Origin: UBA6019 sp036564345
GTDB taxonomy: Bacteria; Chloroflexota; Dormibacteria; Dormibacterales; Dormibacteraceae
DNA: 6,634 nt
Direction: 5' to 3'
Assembly (NCBI GenBank): GCA_036564345.1
Contig: DATCOZ010000016.1
Location: 1 to 6,634 of the forward strand
How positions within the stretch are numbered: position 1 is the stretch's first letter; each line of letters starts with the position of its first letter. Position numbers and translations under genes: made by a program. This document shows positions 1-6,577 of the stretch, piece by piece. The notes beneath the pieces are model-generated. The model was not told the origin of the DNA and ran no database searches. It saw only the letters and a program-made list of their open reading frames with translations.

Positions 1-1
1 T

Positions 2-301
2 GCCTGCCTCACCTCGACGGGCGGGTTCCTGGCCTGGTTCGGCGGCTTCCAGTTCAACAACATCGCGATCTACGCACCGTCGACCAACAACTGCAGCGTA
101 AGCCTGAGCGGCCACGCCGCCTTCGGGACCGCGACCATCTATTGGCCGGCGGGCAACTGGACGATTGCCGGCAACAGCAAGGAGCCGATCGCGAGCGAGG
201 TGATCGTCAACACGCTCAACTGTCAGGGCAACGGCGTCCTGACCGTCTCTTACGACCAGCAGACCGCGCCCAGCCAGGGCTATTCGCAGATCTCCGCATG
301 A
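2..301 (+). CDS. C-terminal part of a Tad-locus surface/pilus-associated protein (TadG-like), 5' truncated
   Basis: This is an open frame entering from the left edge and ending at TGA 299-301; 99 residues are visible and the start lies outside the window. The fragment is rich in G, N, S, T and beta-forming residues. It contains two loosely repeated segments of the type 'IYAPSTNNCSVSLSG' and 'IYWPAGNWTIAGN', followed by 'VIVNTLNCQGNGVLTVSYD'. From general knowledge, this pattern of short strands alternating with S/N-G turns resembles the C-terminal beta-repeat region of TadE/TadG-like and PilX-like proteins encoded in Tad clusters of Chloroflexota and related bacteria. Three cysteines are visible (fragment residues 2, 34 and 74) and could form disulfides outside the cell. 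It ends 37 bp before cpaB on the same strand with no convincing terminator between, so it is probably co-transcribed. The pilus role is inferred mainly from context; another secreted beta-solenoid protein remains possible. Confidence 0.6.
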   Translation, partial: ACLTSTGGFLAWFGGFQFNNIAIYAPSTNNCSVSLSGHAAFGTATIYWPAGNWTIAGNSKEPIASEVIVNTLNCQGNGVLTVSYDQQTAPSQGYSQISA

Positions 302-338
302 AGGGCGGTCAAATCGGGCAGCCCCTAGAATTCCGGCG

Positions 339-1145
339 ATGAGCGGCCGTCCCTTCACGATCATCGGCGCGGTGGTAGCCGTCCTCGCCCTGGGAGTCTT
401 CGTCTTCCTCGGCTCGCGGACGGCGGGATCGATCGCCGCGCCCCCGGCGAACCTGAAGTCGATGGTGGTCGCCGCGCGCGACATCTCGATCCGGATCCCC
501 CTCACTCCCGCCGACGTCAAGGTCGTCCAGATCGATGCCTCAGCGATACCTCCCCAGTCGTTCAACAAGGTCGACCAGCTCAAGGGCCTCATACCCATCG
601 TGCCGATCTACTCCGGCCAGCCGGTGACCGGCAACGAGCTGGTGACCAGCTCCGACCAGGTCACCGGCGCACAGGCCGCCTTCCTTCCCATCCCCAAGGG
701 CTGGGTGGCGATGACGATCCCCACCGCCGAGCAGCAGGGCGTCGCCGGGTACATCCAGCCCGGCGACTACATCACGATCTCGGCCATCGTCAACGGGGGC
801 GGCAAGTTCGCGAACACCCGGACCGTCTACACCAACGTCCACGTGCTGAGGCTCGGCCAGGCGGCCGACGCGATCGCGCTGCAGCCGGTCCAGCCCCGCG
901 GCGCGGCACCCACCCCGACGCCGAAGCCTCCCACCGCGTCGAGCATCACGGTCGTCGTGACGCAATGCCAGGCGGAGTACCTGGACTGGTTCATCGCCAA
1001 CGCCTCCATCAAGTACACGCTCGAGTCCTACAAGGACTACAACCCGAAGGACACCACCGTCGACGCCAGCTGCCCGGGCGTTGATTCGACCCACGGCGTC
1101 ACCGTCAGCGACATCTCGAGGAGCTGGCCGGGCCTCGTCTCCTAG
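339..1145 (+). CDS. cpaB: Flp/Tad pilus assembly protein CpaB (RcpC-like, SAF domain)
   Basis: This 268-residue protein has a single N-terminal hydrophobic segment (about residues 7-26), which anchors it in the membrane with the rest outside the cytoplasm. Residues about 40-104 match an SAF-type domain: 'VVAARDISIRIPLTPADV', then 'YSGQPVTGNELV'. Residues about 120-175 match the RcpC/CpaB domain, with 'GWVAMTIPTAEQQGVAGYIQ' followed by PGDYI. A Pro/Thr-rich insert (about 183-199, 'PTPTPKPP') precedes the last conserved block, where 'TVVVTQCQAEYLDWFIANA' resembles the usual late strand-helix of CpaB. The length is within the normal family range. In characterised Tad systems CpaB/RcpC is a periplasmic or outer-membrane-linked assembly factor acting with the secretin; its exact role in this organism is unknown. 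ATG 339 gives a normal anchor sequence, but no Shine-Dalgarno motif precedes it. The neighbours tadB and tadC confirm the Tad context. Confidence 0.88.
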   Translation: MSGRPFTIIGAVVAVLALGVFVFLGSRTAGSIAAPPANLKSMVVAARDISIRIPLTPADVKVVQIDASAIPPQSFNKVDQLKGLIPIVPIYSGQPVTGNELVTSSDQVTGAQAAFLPIPKGWVAMTIPTAEQQGVAGYIQPGDYITISAIVNGGGKFANTRTVYTNVHVLRLGQAADAIALQPVQPRGAAPTPTPKPPTASSITVVVTQCQAEYLDWFIANASIKYTLESYKDYNPKDTTVDASCPGVDSTHGVTVSDISRSWPGLVS

Positions 1146-1157
1146 GCATCCCCACCC

Positions 1158-2111
1158 ATGACCTTCTATCTCATCGTCGGCATCGCTCTCGCGGTTGGAG
1201 CCTTCCTCTTCTTCATGGGCTTCGACAAGACGAACCAGACCCAGGCGGTCACGGCAAGGGATCAGCTGCGCCCGGCGTTGACCATCCGGGACCGGATCGA
1301 CGCCATGTTCCAGGCCAACGAGCAGTGGGCGGCCCCGGCAACGACTGCTGCCAAGCCCGGCAAGCTGAACCTCGCCGAGCAGCTCTCCCGCGCCGACCTG
1401 AAGCTGAGAACGTCGGAGTGGCTGCTGATCCGGATCGGGACAGCCGCCTTACTGGCCCTGATCGGACTCCTCCGCTTCGGCCTGGGAGCGTTCGGAGTCC
1501 AGGCGGTCCTGTTCGGGGTCCTCGGCTACTTCATCCCCCAGTTCTACCTCGGCTTCCGGCAGCGGGGGCGGCTCAAGGCCTTCAACAGCCAGCTTGGCGA
1601 CACCCTGGTCCTGATGGCCAATGCGCTCAAGACCGGCTACTCCCTCGCCCAGGCCCTCGACGTGGTGGCGAACAAGGCGTCGCCTCCCATCAACGAGGAG
1701 TTCGACCGAGTCGTCAAGGAGGTCAACCTGGGTGCCGGCATCGAGGAGTCGCTCGGCCGCATGGTGCGGCGGACGGAGAGCTCCGACCTCGACATGGTCG
1801 CGACCGCGATCGCGATCAACCGGAAGATCGGCGGCAACCTGAGCGAGATCCTGGAGACCATCTCGGAGACGATCCGGGAGCGGGTCCGGATCAAGGGCGA
1901 GATGTCGTCCATGACAGCCCAGGCCCGCGGCTCCGGCTACATGATCACGGCGCTGCCGATCGTCCTCGCCGTGTTCATGTACTTCGTCACGCCGCAGTAC
2001 TTCGCCCCGATGCTCGGCAGCCCGATCGGGATCGGGATGCTGATCGGGGCGGGCTTCTTCATGTTCCTCGGCCAGATGATCATGGGCAAGATCGCCACCG
2101 TGGACGTCTGA
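1158..2111 (+). CDS. tadB: Tad pilus inner-membrane platform protein TadB (type II secretion F domain)
   Basis: This is a 317-residue polytopic membrane protein of the GspF/TadB family, a part of the inner-membrane platform on which the TadA ATPase is thought to drive pilin assembly. Hydrophobic segments are visible at about residues 2-21, 87-107, 112-132, 260-278 and 290-310. Between them lies a cytoplasmic helical domain (about 144-250) with the family signature 'LGDTLVLMANALKTGYSLAQ', a stretch 'VNLGAGIEESLGRMVRR', and 'ETISETIRERVRIKGEMSSM' just before the next membrane segment. A charged linker at about 30-80 is typical of TadB. The length matches the family. It starts 12 bp after cpaB without a recognisable Shine-Dalgarno site, and its stop overlaps the tadC start by one base (TGATG), which suggests translational coupling. 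The TadB rather than TadC assignment rests on this layout and on the longer N-terminal linker, and it is fairly secure. Confidence 0.92.
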   Translation: MTFYLIVGIALAVGAFLFFMGFDKTNQTQAVTARDQLRPALTIRDRIDAMFQANEQWAAPATTAAKPGKLNLAEQLSRADLKLRTSEWLLIRIGTAALLALIGLLRFGLGAFGVQAVLFGVLGYFIPQFYLGFRQRGRLKAFNSQLGDTLVLMANALKTGYSLAQALDVVANKASPPINEEFDRVVKEVNLGAGIEESLGRMVRRTESSDLDMVATAIAINRKIGGNLSEILETISETIRERVRIKGEMSSMTAQARGSGYMITALPIVLAVFMYFVTPQYFAPMLGSPIGIGMLIGAGFFMFLGQMIMGKIATVDV

Positions 2112-3046
2112 TGGGAATGATCTTCAACCTCAGCGTCGGACTCGCCTTCGCCTTCGGGTTGTTCCTCGTCTTCTTCAGCCTCGACCGCCGGCCGGGCGCC
2201 GTCGCCGACGACATGATCGAGCAGCGCCTGCAGGGCTACGGGGAGATCGAGCCGGTCACGATCGACGAGATCGAGCTCCAGAAGCCGTTTGAAGAGCGGG
2301 TCCTGCGGCCGGCGCTTGAACGAGCCGGTCGCTTCCTCAGCGACCGCACGCCCCAGAAGAGCCGCGACAACCTCCGCATGAAGCTCGCCATCGCGGGCAA
2401 TCCCGGCAACCTGACGGTGGGCGGCTTCACAGCGCTCCGCGATGTGGCCGCCGTCGTCGGCCTCGTCCTCGGGCTCCTCGTCGGCGTGCTCGTCGGCCAC
2501 GGCTTCATCGGCCCCGTGATCGGGATGGCGGTGGGAGCGCTGATCGGCTTCTACGTGCCCCTCTACTGGGTCAACTCGATAACCGGCAGCCGGCGGATCG
2601 AGATCCAGAAGGCGCTGCCTGACGCGATGGACCTGTTGACGATCGCGAGCGAGGCGGGACAGTCGTTCGACGCGGCGATCAGCAACGTCGTCGACAAGTA
2701 CCACAACGCGCTCGCCGACGAGTTCGCCGCGGTCATCCGCGAGACCCAGCTCGGCCGGCCCCGACTCGAGGCCCTCGAGGAGATGGGCAAACGCTGCGGC
2801 GTCGAGGACCTGAACAACTTCATCCAGTCGATCATCCAGTCCGAGCAGATGGGCGTCGGCATCGCCAAGATCCTTCGCATCCAGTCCCAGGAGCTCCGCC
2901 GCAAGCGCCGCCAGCGGGCCCAGGAGTCGGCCGCGCAGGCCACCCTCAAGATGATGCTGCCGATGGTCGGCTGCATCTTCCCCACCCTCTGGATCATCCT
3001 GCTGGGACCGGCGGTGCTCGTCATCATCAAAGCCCGCGGCGGCTGA
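2111..3046 (+). CDS. tadC: Tad pilus inner-membrane platform protein TadC (type II secretion F domain)
   Basis: This 311-residue protein is the second GspF-family platform protein, the expected partner of TadB. Membrane segments are predicted at about residues 3-22, 108-128, 133-153 and 282-305. The cytoplasmic domain begins with 'KALPDAMDLLTIASEAGQSF' (167-186), the recognisable TadC motif. It continues through 'ETQLGRPRLEALEEMGKRCG' and 'QSEQMGVGIAKIL' to an Arg/Lys-rich run 'RRKRRQRAQESAAQATLKMM' before the final membrane hairpin 'VGCIFPTLWIILLGPA'. The frame stays open upstream to 1325, but that upstream part overlaps tadB out of frame and has the Arg/Pro/Gly-rich composition of a shadow. 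ATG 2111 gives a normal TadC N terminus (MGMIFNLSVG) and the TGATG overlap. A second ATG at 2117 would remove only two residues. It appears to be the last pilus gene; a hairpin follows at 3054-3079. Confidence 0.92.
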   Translation: MGMIFNLSVGLAFAFGLFLVFFSLDRRPGAVADDMIEQRLQGYGEIEPVTIDEIELQKPFEERVLRPALERAGRFLSDRTPQKSRDNLRMKLAIAGNPGNLTVGGFTALRDVAAVVGLVLGLLVGVLVGHGFIGPVIGMAVGALIGFYVPLYWVNSITGSRRIEIQKALPDAMDLLTIASEAGQSFDAAISNVVDKYHNALADEFAAVIRETQLGRPRLEALEEMGKRCGVEDLNNFIQSIIQSEQMGVGIAKILRIQSQELRRKRRQRAQESAAQATLKMMLPMVGCIFPTLWIILLGPAVLVIIKARGG

Positions 3047-3053
3047 AAAGCGG

Positions 3054-3079
3054 CCCGGTTCACCACGGGGTGAATTGGG
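3054..3079 (+). terminator. Hairpin after tadC, candidate terminator without a U-tract
   Basis: An inverted repeat begins 8 bases after the tadC stop. The left arm 3054-3064 (CCCGGTTCACC) pairs with 3069-3079 (GGTGAATTGGG) around the loop ACGG. This gives an 11-bp stem with two G-U pairs, at 3057/3076 and 3058/3075. The G-U pairs favour folding of the + strand transcript, since on the other strand they become C-A mismatches. No run of T follows, so this is not a canonical intrinsic terminator. It could be a U-less terminator, an mRNA 3'-end stabiliser, or a site acting on the downstream leader. Its position between two functionally unrelated operons supports a boundary role. Confidence 0.4.
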
Positions 3080-3086
3080 GAATCAA

Positions 3087-3092
3087 TACAAT
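3087..3092 (+). promoter_or_regulatory. Possible -10 element (TACAAT) for the 2-oxoacid dehydrogenase operon
   Basis: TACAAT differs from the TATAAT consensus at one position. It lies in a locally AT-rich stretch (3081-3104, about two thirds A+T) in an otherwise GC-rich window, about 37 bases before the dihydrolipoyl dehydrogenase start. No good -35 box is present at 16-18 bp spacing. The nearest partial match, TTCACC at 3059-3064, is 22 bp upstream and is part of the hairpin stem. The call therefore rests on position and base composition only. Confidence 0.28.
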
Positions 3093-3104
3093 CGAGATCA
3101 ATCG
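3089..3104. repeat. Short direct repeat CAATCG-AGAT-CAATCG upstream of the dehydrogenase operon
   Basis: Two copies of CAATCG (3089-3094 and 3099-3104) are spaced 10 bp apart start to start, about one helical turn. An ATCAAT pair (3082-3087 and 3097-3102) overlaps the same region. The repeats overlap the possible -10 element, so they could be an operator for a regulator of the downstream operon, but six bases is short and chance is a real alternative. No regulator gene is visible in the window. Confidence 0.2.
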
Positions 3105-3128
3105 TGAACCCCCAGCGCGAGCATCAGC

Positions 3129-4505
3129 TTGCCCTCTGAAGCCCTCGACCTGATCGTCCTCGGCGGAGGCTTCGGCGGCTACTCGGCGGCCATCCGAGCG
3201 TCCCAGCTCGGGATGAAGGTCGCGCTGGTCGAGGAGGCCAAGCTGGGCGGAACCTGCCTCCACTGGGGCTGCATACCGACCAAGGCGCTGCTCGAGTCGT
3301 CCGAGCTCCTCTACCGCATCCGTGACCGCGGGAGGGAATTCGGCATCAGCACCGAAGGGCTCGCGGTCGACTATCCGACCATCGCGAAGCGAAAGGACGC
3401 CGTCGTCGACCAGCTGACCAAGGGCGTCGAGGGCCTGATGAAGAAGAACAAGATCGAGGTCGTCCGCGCCCGCGGGAAGGTCACCGGCAAGAACTCGATC
3501 GAGGCCGGCGACCGCAAGCTGGAGGCGAAGAACCTGATCATCGCGACCGGTTCCACGCCGCGCTCGCTGCCCGGCATCGAGATCGACGGCAAGCGGATCA
3601 TCACCTCCGACCACGCCATCCATGCCGACCGGCTCCCACAGTCGGTGGCGATCATCGGCGGCGGCGCGATCGGGGTAGAGTTCGCGACCTTCTACCACCA
3701 GATGGGCGTCGAGAAGGTCACCGTCATCGAAGCTCTCGACCGGCTGGTCCCGCTGGAGGACGAGGAGGTCTCCGGCGTGATGCTGAAGGCGTTCCAGAAG
3801 GCGAGCATCGAGGTCCGCGTCGGGGCCAAGGTGCTGGAGGCGAAGGCGGGCGACAAAGGAGTGGCTGTGAAGCTGGACAGCGGCGAGCTACAGGTAGAGC
3901 AGCTCCTCGTCGCGGTCGGGCGCGCACCCCGGAGCCAGGAGATCGGCCTCGAGGAAGTTGGGCTCAAGCTCAGCAAGCCGGGCTTCGTGGAGGTCGACGA
4001 ATGGCTGCGAACCGGCGTCGACTCGATCCACGCGATCGGCGACCTGGTCGGCGGCTACCAGCTCGCCCATGCCGCCGTGCACGAGGGCGTGACGGCTGCT
4101 GAGGACATCGCGGGCAAGCGGATGGAGCCGATCCACCAGGAGCTGATCACCCGCTGCACCTACTCGCACCCGCAGATCGCCTCGGTCGGCCTGACCGAGA
4201 AGGAGGCGCGCGACAAGGGCATCGCCGTCAAGGTCGGCAAGTTCCCCTTCCTAGCCATCGGGCGGGCGCTCATCCATGGCGAGCCGGACGGCTTCGTCAA
4301 GATCGTCGCCGACGAGACGGGCCGCATCCTCGGCACCCACATCGTGGGCAACCAGGCGACCGAGCTGATCGCCGAGCCGGCACTGGCCCAGCTTTTTCAG
4401 GGCGATGCCTGGGAGGTGGGCCGCAACGTCCACCCCCATCCGACGCTCTCCGAGGCGGTGGGCGAGGCGGCGATGGCCGTCGACGGCCGGGCGCTGAACT
4501 TTTGA
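3129..4505 (+). CDS. lpdA: Dihydrolipoyl dehydrogenase (E3 of a 2-oxoacid dehydrogenase complex)
   Basis: This is a 458-residue FAD- and NAD-dependent enzyme that reoxidises the dihydrolipoyl group of E2. It shows the full family set: the FAD-binding Rossmann motif GGGFGG (12-17), the redox-active disulfide in 'GGTCLHWGCIPTKALL' (Cys43 and Cys48), ATGS (139-142), the NAD-binding GGGAIG (177-182) ending in Glu201, which favours NAD over NADP, the second FAD motif with Asp305 ('AIGDLVGG'), and the C-terminal dimer domain with 'HPHPTLSE', where His437 and Glu442 form the catalytic dyad. The length is normal (about 450-475). The start is TTG at 3129: an in-frame stop lies at 3105-3107, and the first ATG (3213) would cut off the FAD motif. 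No clear Shine-Dalgarno site precedes it. Tryptophan and histidine in the CLHWGC segment differ from the common CLNVGC form, but substitutions there are seen in E3 enzymes of other bacteria. It overlaps the E1 gene by four bases if TTG 4502 is that gene's start. Confidence 0.95.
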   Translation: MPSEALDLIVLGGGFGGYSAAIRASQLGMKVALVEEAKLGGTCLHWGCIPTKALLESSELLYRIRDRGREFGISTEGLAVDYPTIAKRKDAVVDQLTKGVEGLMKKNKIEVVRARGKVTGKNSIEAGDRKLEAKNLIIATGSTPRSLPGIEIDGKRIITSDHAIHADRLPQSVAIIGGGAIGVEFATFYHQMGVEKVTVIEALDRLVPLEDEEVSGVMLKAFQKASIEVRVGAKVLEAKAGDKGVAVKLDSGELQVEQLLVAVGRAPRSQEIGLEEVGLKLSKPGFVEVDEWLRTGVDSIHAIGDLVGGYQLAHAAVHEGVTAAEDIAGKRMEPIHQELITRCTYSHPQIASVGLTEKEARDKGIAVKVGKFPFLAIGRALIHGEPDGFVKIVADETGRILGTHIVGNQATELIAEPALAQLFQGDAWEVGRNVHPHPTLSEAVGEAAMAVDGRALNF

Positions 4506-6577
4506 AAGGTGACGTGGCGAAGGTGAAGACGGAGGAGAAGGCGACCTTCTCTCCCGACTGGCACTTCCAGGAGCCGGTCGACTGGCGGGACACCGACCTC
4601 GACGAGGACACTCTCCGCGAATGGTTCCGGACGATGCTGCTGAGCCGGCAGATCGATATCCGCTGCCAGGTCCTCAACCGCCAGGGAAGGGCGCCCTTCA
4701 TCCTCTCCGGCGCCGGCCACGAGGCGGCCCAGATCGGCGCCGGGTGGCCGCTCAAGCCGAAGTACGACTGGATCGCTCCCTACTACCGCGACGTGGTTCT
4801 CAACTTCCGGATGGGCGTGACCCCGCTCGACGTGATGCTCTCGGTGCTGGCCAAGCCTGACGACCCGGCATCCGGCGGCAAGCAGACGCCCGGCCACTTC
4901 TCCGACACCCGGCTGAACATCGTCTCCGGCGGCTCGCCGCTGGCCACCCAGATGGTCCACGGGGCCGGCGTGGCCTACGCGCTGAAGATGGACGGCACCG
5001 ACAAGGTTGTGATGACCTGCTATGGCGAGGGCGCCGGTGCCGAAGGCGACGCCCACGAGGCGTTCAACTTCGCCGCCATCCACAAGCTGCCCGAGATCTT
5101 CTTCTGCCAGAACAACGGGTTCGCCATCTCGACGCCCTTCCGCAAGGAGTACGCCATCGAGTTCGCCGCCCAGCGGGCGGCCGGCTACGGCTTCCCCGGC
5201 GTGACGCTCGATGGACGCGACCCGGTGACCACCTACCACGTGGCCAAGCAGGCGATAGCGCGAGCCCGTTCGGGCGAAGGACCGACGCTCCTCGAGGCGC
5301 TGGTCGACCGGCTCGGCGCCCACTCCTCGGAGGACGACCAGCGCCGCTACCGCTCCGCCGAGGAGCTCGAGCAGCTGGCCCAGAACGACTGCCTGGAGCG
5401 CTTCCGCAAGCGGCTGCTGGAGGAAGCCATCCTCACCGTCAAGCAGGTCACCGAGTACGAGGCGAGCGTCAAGGAGGAGGTCAACCAGGCCACCCGCCAG
5501 GCACTCGACGCGCGCGACGCCGAGGCGGAGGAGGCCCTCACGAACGTTTACGGCGCCGACGTGCCGGGCGAGATCGCACCCGCCGAAGGTGTCGGGACGG
5601 AGGAGCTGAACATGGTCTCCGCGCTCCGCGAGGCGCTCAGCGAGGAGATGGAGCGCGATGAGCGCGTCATGATCCTCGGCGAGGACGTCGGTCCCAAGGG
5701 CGGTGTCTTCCTGATCACCGACGGCCTCTACAAGAAGTTCGGCGAGCAGCGCGTCGTCGACACCCCGATCGCCGAATCCTCGATCGCCGGCATCGCCCTC
5801 GGTCTCTCCTTGGCCGGCAAGCGGCCGGTCGCCGAGATGCAGTTCACCGACTTCGCCCACATGGCGTTCAACCAGATCACCAACGAGATCGCCAAGTTCC
5901 GCTACCGCTCCAACGGCGGCTGGAGCGTCCCGATCGTGGTCAGGGCCCCGATGGGCGGCCACGTCCACGGCGCCCTCTACCACTCGCAATCGATCGAGGC
6001 CCGCTTCGCGACGCCGGGGCTGAAGATCGTCATCCCCTCGGGGCCTTACGAGGCGAAGGGGCTGCTGCTGGCTGCGATGCGGGACCCCGACCCGGTGCTC
6101 TTCTTCGAGCACAAGCGCCTCTACCGGATGTACAAGGAGGCGGTACCCAAGGGCGAGTACCTGATCCCGCTCGGCAAGGCGCGGACTGCGAGGGCCGGCA
6201 CCGACATCTCGGTCTTCTGCTACGGGCTGATGCTGCACTACGCCCTCCAGGCCGCCAAGGCGGTCGAGGAAGATGGCATCTCGGTTGAGGTCGTCGACCT
6301 CCGCACCGTGTACCCGCTGCCCAAGGAGGACATCCTCGCGTCGGCCCGCAAGACGGGCAAGGTACTGGTGCTCTACGAGGACAACTTCAGCGTCGCGATC
6401 GGCTCCGAGGTCGCGGCCGTGATCGCCGACGAGGCCTTCCGCCACCTGGATGCCCCGGTCAAGCGGCTGGGCGGCCTCGACGTGCCGTCGATACCCTACG
6501 CGCCGGCGATGGAGGAGTTCTTCATGCCCAACCCGGAGAAGATCGAGAAGGCGCTGCGGGAGCTGGCCGCGTACTGA
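4502..6577 (+). CDS. 2-oxoacid dehydrogenase E1 component, alpha and beta subunits fused (branched-chain type)
   Basis: This 691-residue protein is a thiamine-diphosphate enzyme that decarboxylates a 2-oxoacid and reductively acylates the lipoyl group of E2. The alpha half (about 25-345) has 'GSPLATQ', the TPP/Mg motif from Gly175 to Asn205 ('YGEGAGAEGDAHEAFNFAA' ... 'CQNNGFAIS'), and a 'HSSEDD' loop at 274-279 equivalent to the mammalian HSTSDD phosphorylation loop. A Glu/Ala-rich linker (about 346-366) joins the beta half (about 367-691). That half has 'GEDVG' (393-397), the conserved Glu425 that would contact the TPP aminopyrimidine, 'HGALYHSQS' (489-497), and the C-terminal transketolase domain. 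GEG in place of GDG, together with the HGALYHSQS, SPLATQ and HSxxDD matches, favours the branched-chain (2-oxoisovalerate) type over pyruvate, but substrate cannot be proven. The frame is continuous, so this is a fusion rather than two genes. The start is uncertain: TTG 4502 overlaps the lpdA stop, while GTG 4514 has an AGGTGA ribosome site. Confidence 0.93.
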   Translation: MKGDVAKVKTEEKATFSPDWHFQEPVDWRDTDLDEDTLREWFRTMLLSRQIDIRCQVLNRQGRAPFILSGAGHEAAQIGAGWPLKPKYDWIAPYYRDVVLNFRMGVTPLDVMLSVLAKPDDPASGGKQTPGHFSDTRLNIVSGGSPLATQMVHGAGVAYALKMDGTDKVVMTCYGEGAGAEGDAHEAFNFAAIHKLPEIFFCQNNGFAISTPFRKEYAIEFAAQRAAGYGFPGVTLDGRDPVTTYHVAKQAIARARSGEGPTLLEALVDRLGAHSSEDDQRRYRSAEELEQLAQNDCLERFRKRLLEEAILTVKQVTEYEASVKEEVNQATRQALDARDAEAEEALTNVYGADVPGEIAPAEGVGTEELNMVSALREALSEEMERDERVMILGEDVGPKGGVFLITDGLYKKFGEQRVVDTPIAESSIAGIALGLSLAGKRPVAEMQFTDFAHMAFNQITNEIAKFRYRSNGGWSVPIVVRAPMGGHVHGALYHSQSIEARFATPGLKIVIPSGPYEAKGLLLAAMRDPDPVLFFEHKRLYRMYKEAVPKGEYLIPLGKARTARAGTDISVFCYGLMLHYALQAAKAVEEDGISVEVVDLRTVYPLPKEDILASARKTGKVLVLYEDNFSVAIGSEVAAVIADEAFRHLDAPVKRLGGLDVPSIPYAPAMEEFFMPNPEKIEKALRELAAY
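4507..4512 (+). promoter_or_regulatory. Ribosome-binding-like site favouring GTG 4514 as the E1 start
   Basis: AGGTGA matches the AGGUGA end of the anti-Shine-Dalgarno complement (AAGGAGGUGA) and lies just upstream of GTG 4514. No comparable motif precedes TTG 4502. If GTG 4514 is used, the protein loses four residues (687 in total) and the E3/E1 overlap becomes an 8-base gap. Nothing conserved is lost either way. The spacing is short, so the evidence is moderate. Confidence 0.4.

Noticed and set aside
175..177. GEG instead of GDG in the E1 thiamine motif (positions are E1 residue numbers) as a possible loss of function
   Set aside because: Branched-chain E1 alpha subunits, including the human one, naturally have GEG followed by an intact EGDAH...NN motif, so this is family-typical.
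302..338. GGGC-A-GCCC inverted repeat between the TadG-like gene and cpaB as a terminator
   Set aside because: A one-base loop and 4-bp arms cannot form a stable hairpin, and no T-run follows.
142..342. Small + strand open frame overlapping the end of the TadG-like gene and the start of cpaB
   Set aside because: Gln/Arg/Asp-rich translation typical of an off-frame read. The frame ending at 299-301 has a plausible secreted beta-rich composition instead.
540..1094. Antisense open frame opposite cpaB
   Set aside because: Low-complexity Arg/Gly/Val/Asp composition with no motif; cpaB on the + strand explains the coding signal.
2025..2046. Repeated GATCGGGAT-like units within tadB
   Set aside because: These are consecutive Ile/Gly codons of the last membrane segment with the host's preferred ATC and GGG/GGC codons, not an independent repeat element.
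1325..2110. Upstream extension of the tadC frame into tadB, giving a 573-residue protein
   Set aside because: The extra 262 residues are Arg/Pro/Gly/Asp-rich, with no family resemblance, and overlap the well-supported tadB in another frame. A normal TadC begins at ATG 2111.
1937..2704. Antisense open frame across the tadB/tadC junction
   Set aside because: Asp/Glu/Ala/Val-rich shadow spanning two real genes, with no motif or start signal.
3104..3139. Eleven-codon GTG micro-ORF whose stop overlaps the lpdA start, a possible leader peptide
   Set aside because: It has no ribosome site, no run of branched-chain codons that would suggest attenuation, and is short enough to arise by chance.
4397..6445. 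Very long antisense open frame (682 codons) opposite the E1 gene
   Set aside because: Its translation is a monotonous Gly/Val/Asp/Leu/Arg mix with no recognisable motif, and it lies wholly opposite a gene with intact catalytic motifs. High GC at third codon positions removes stops from this antisense frame.
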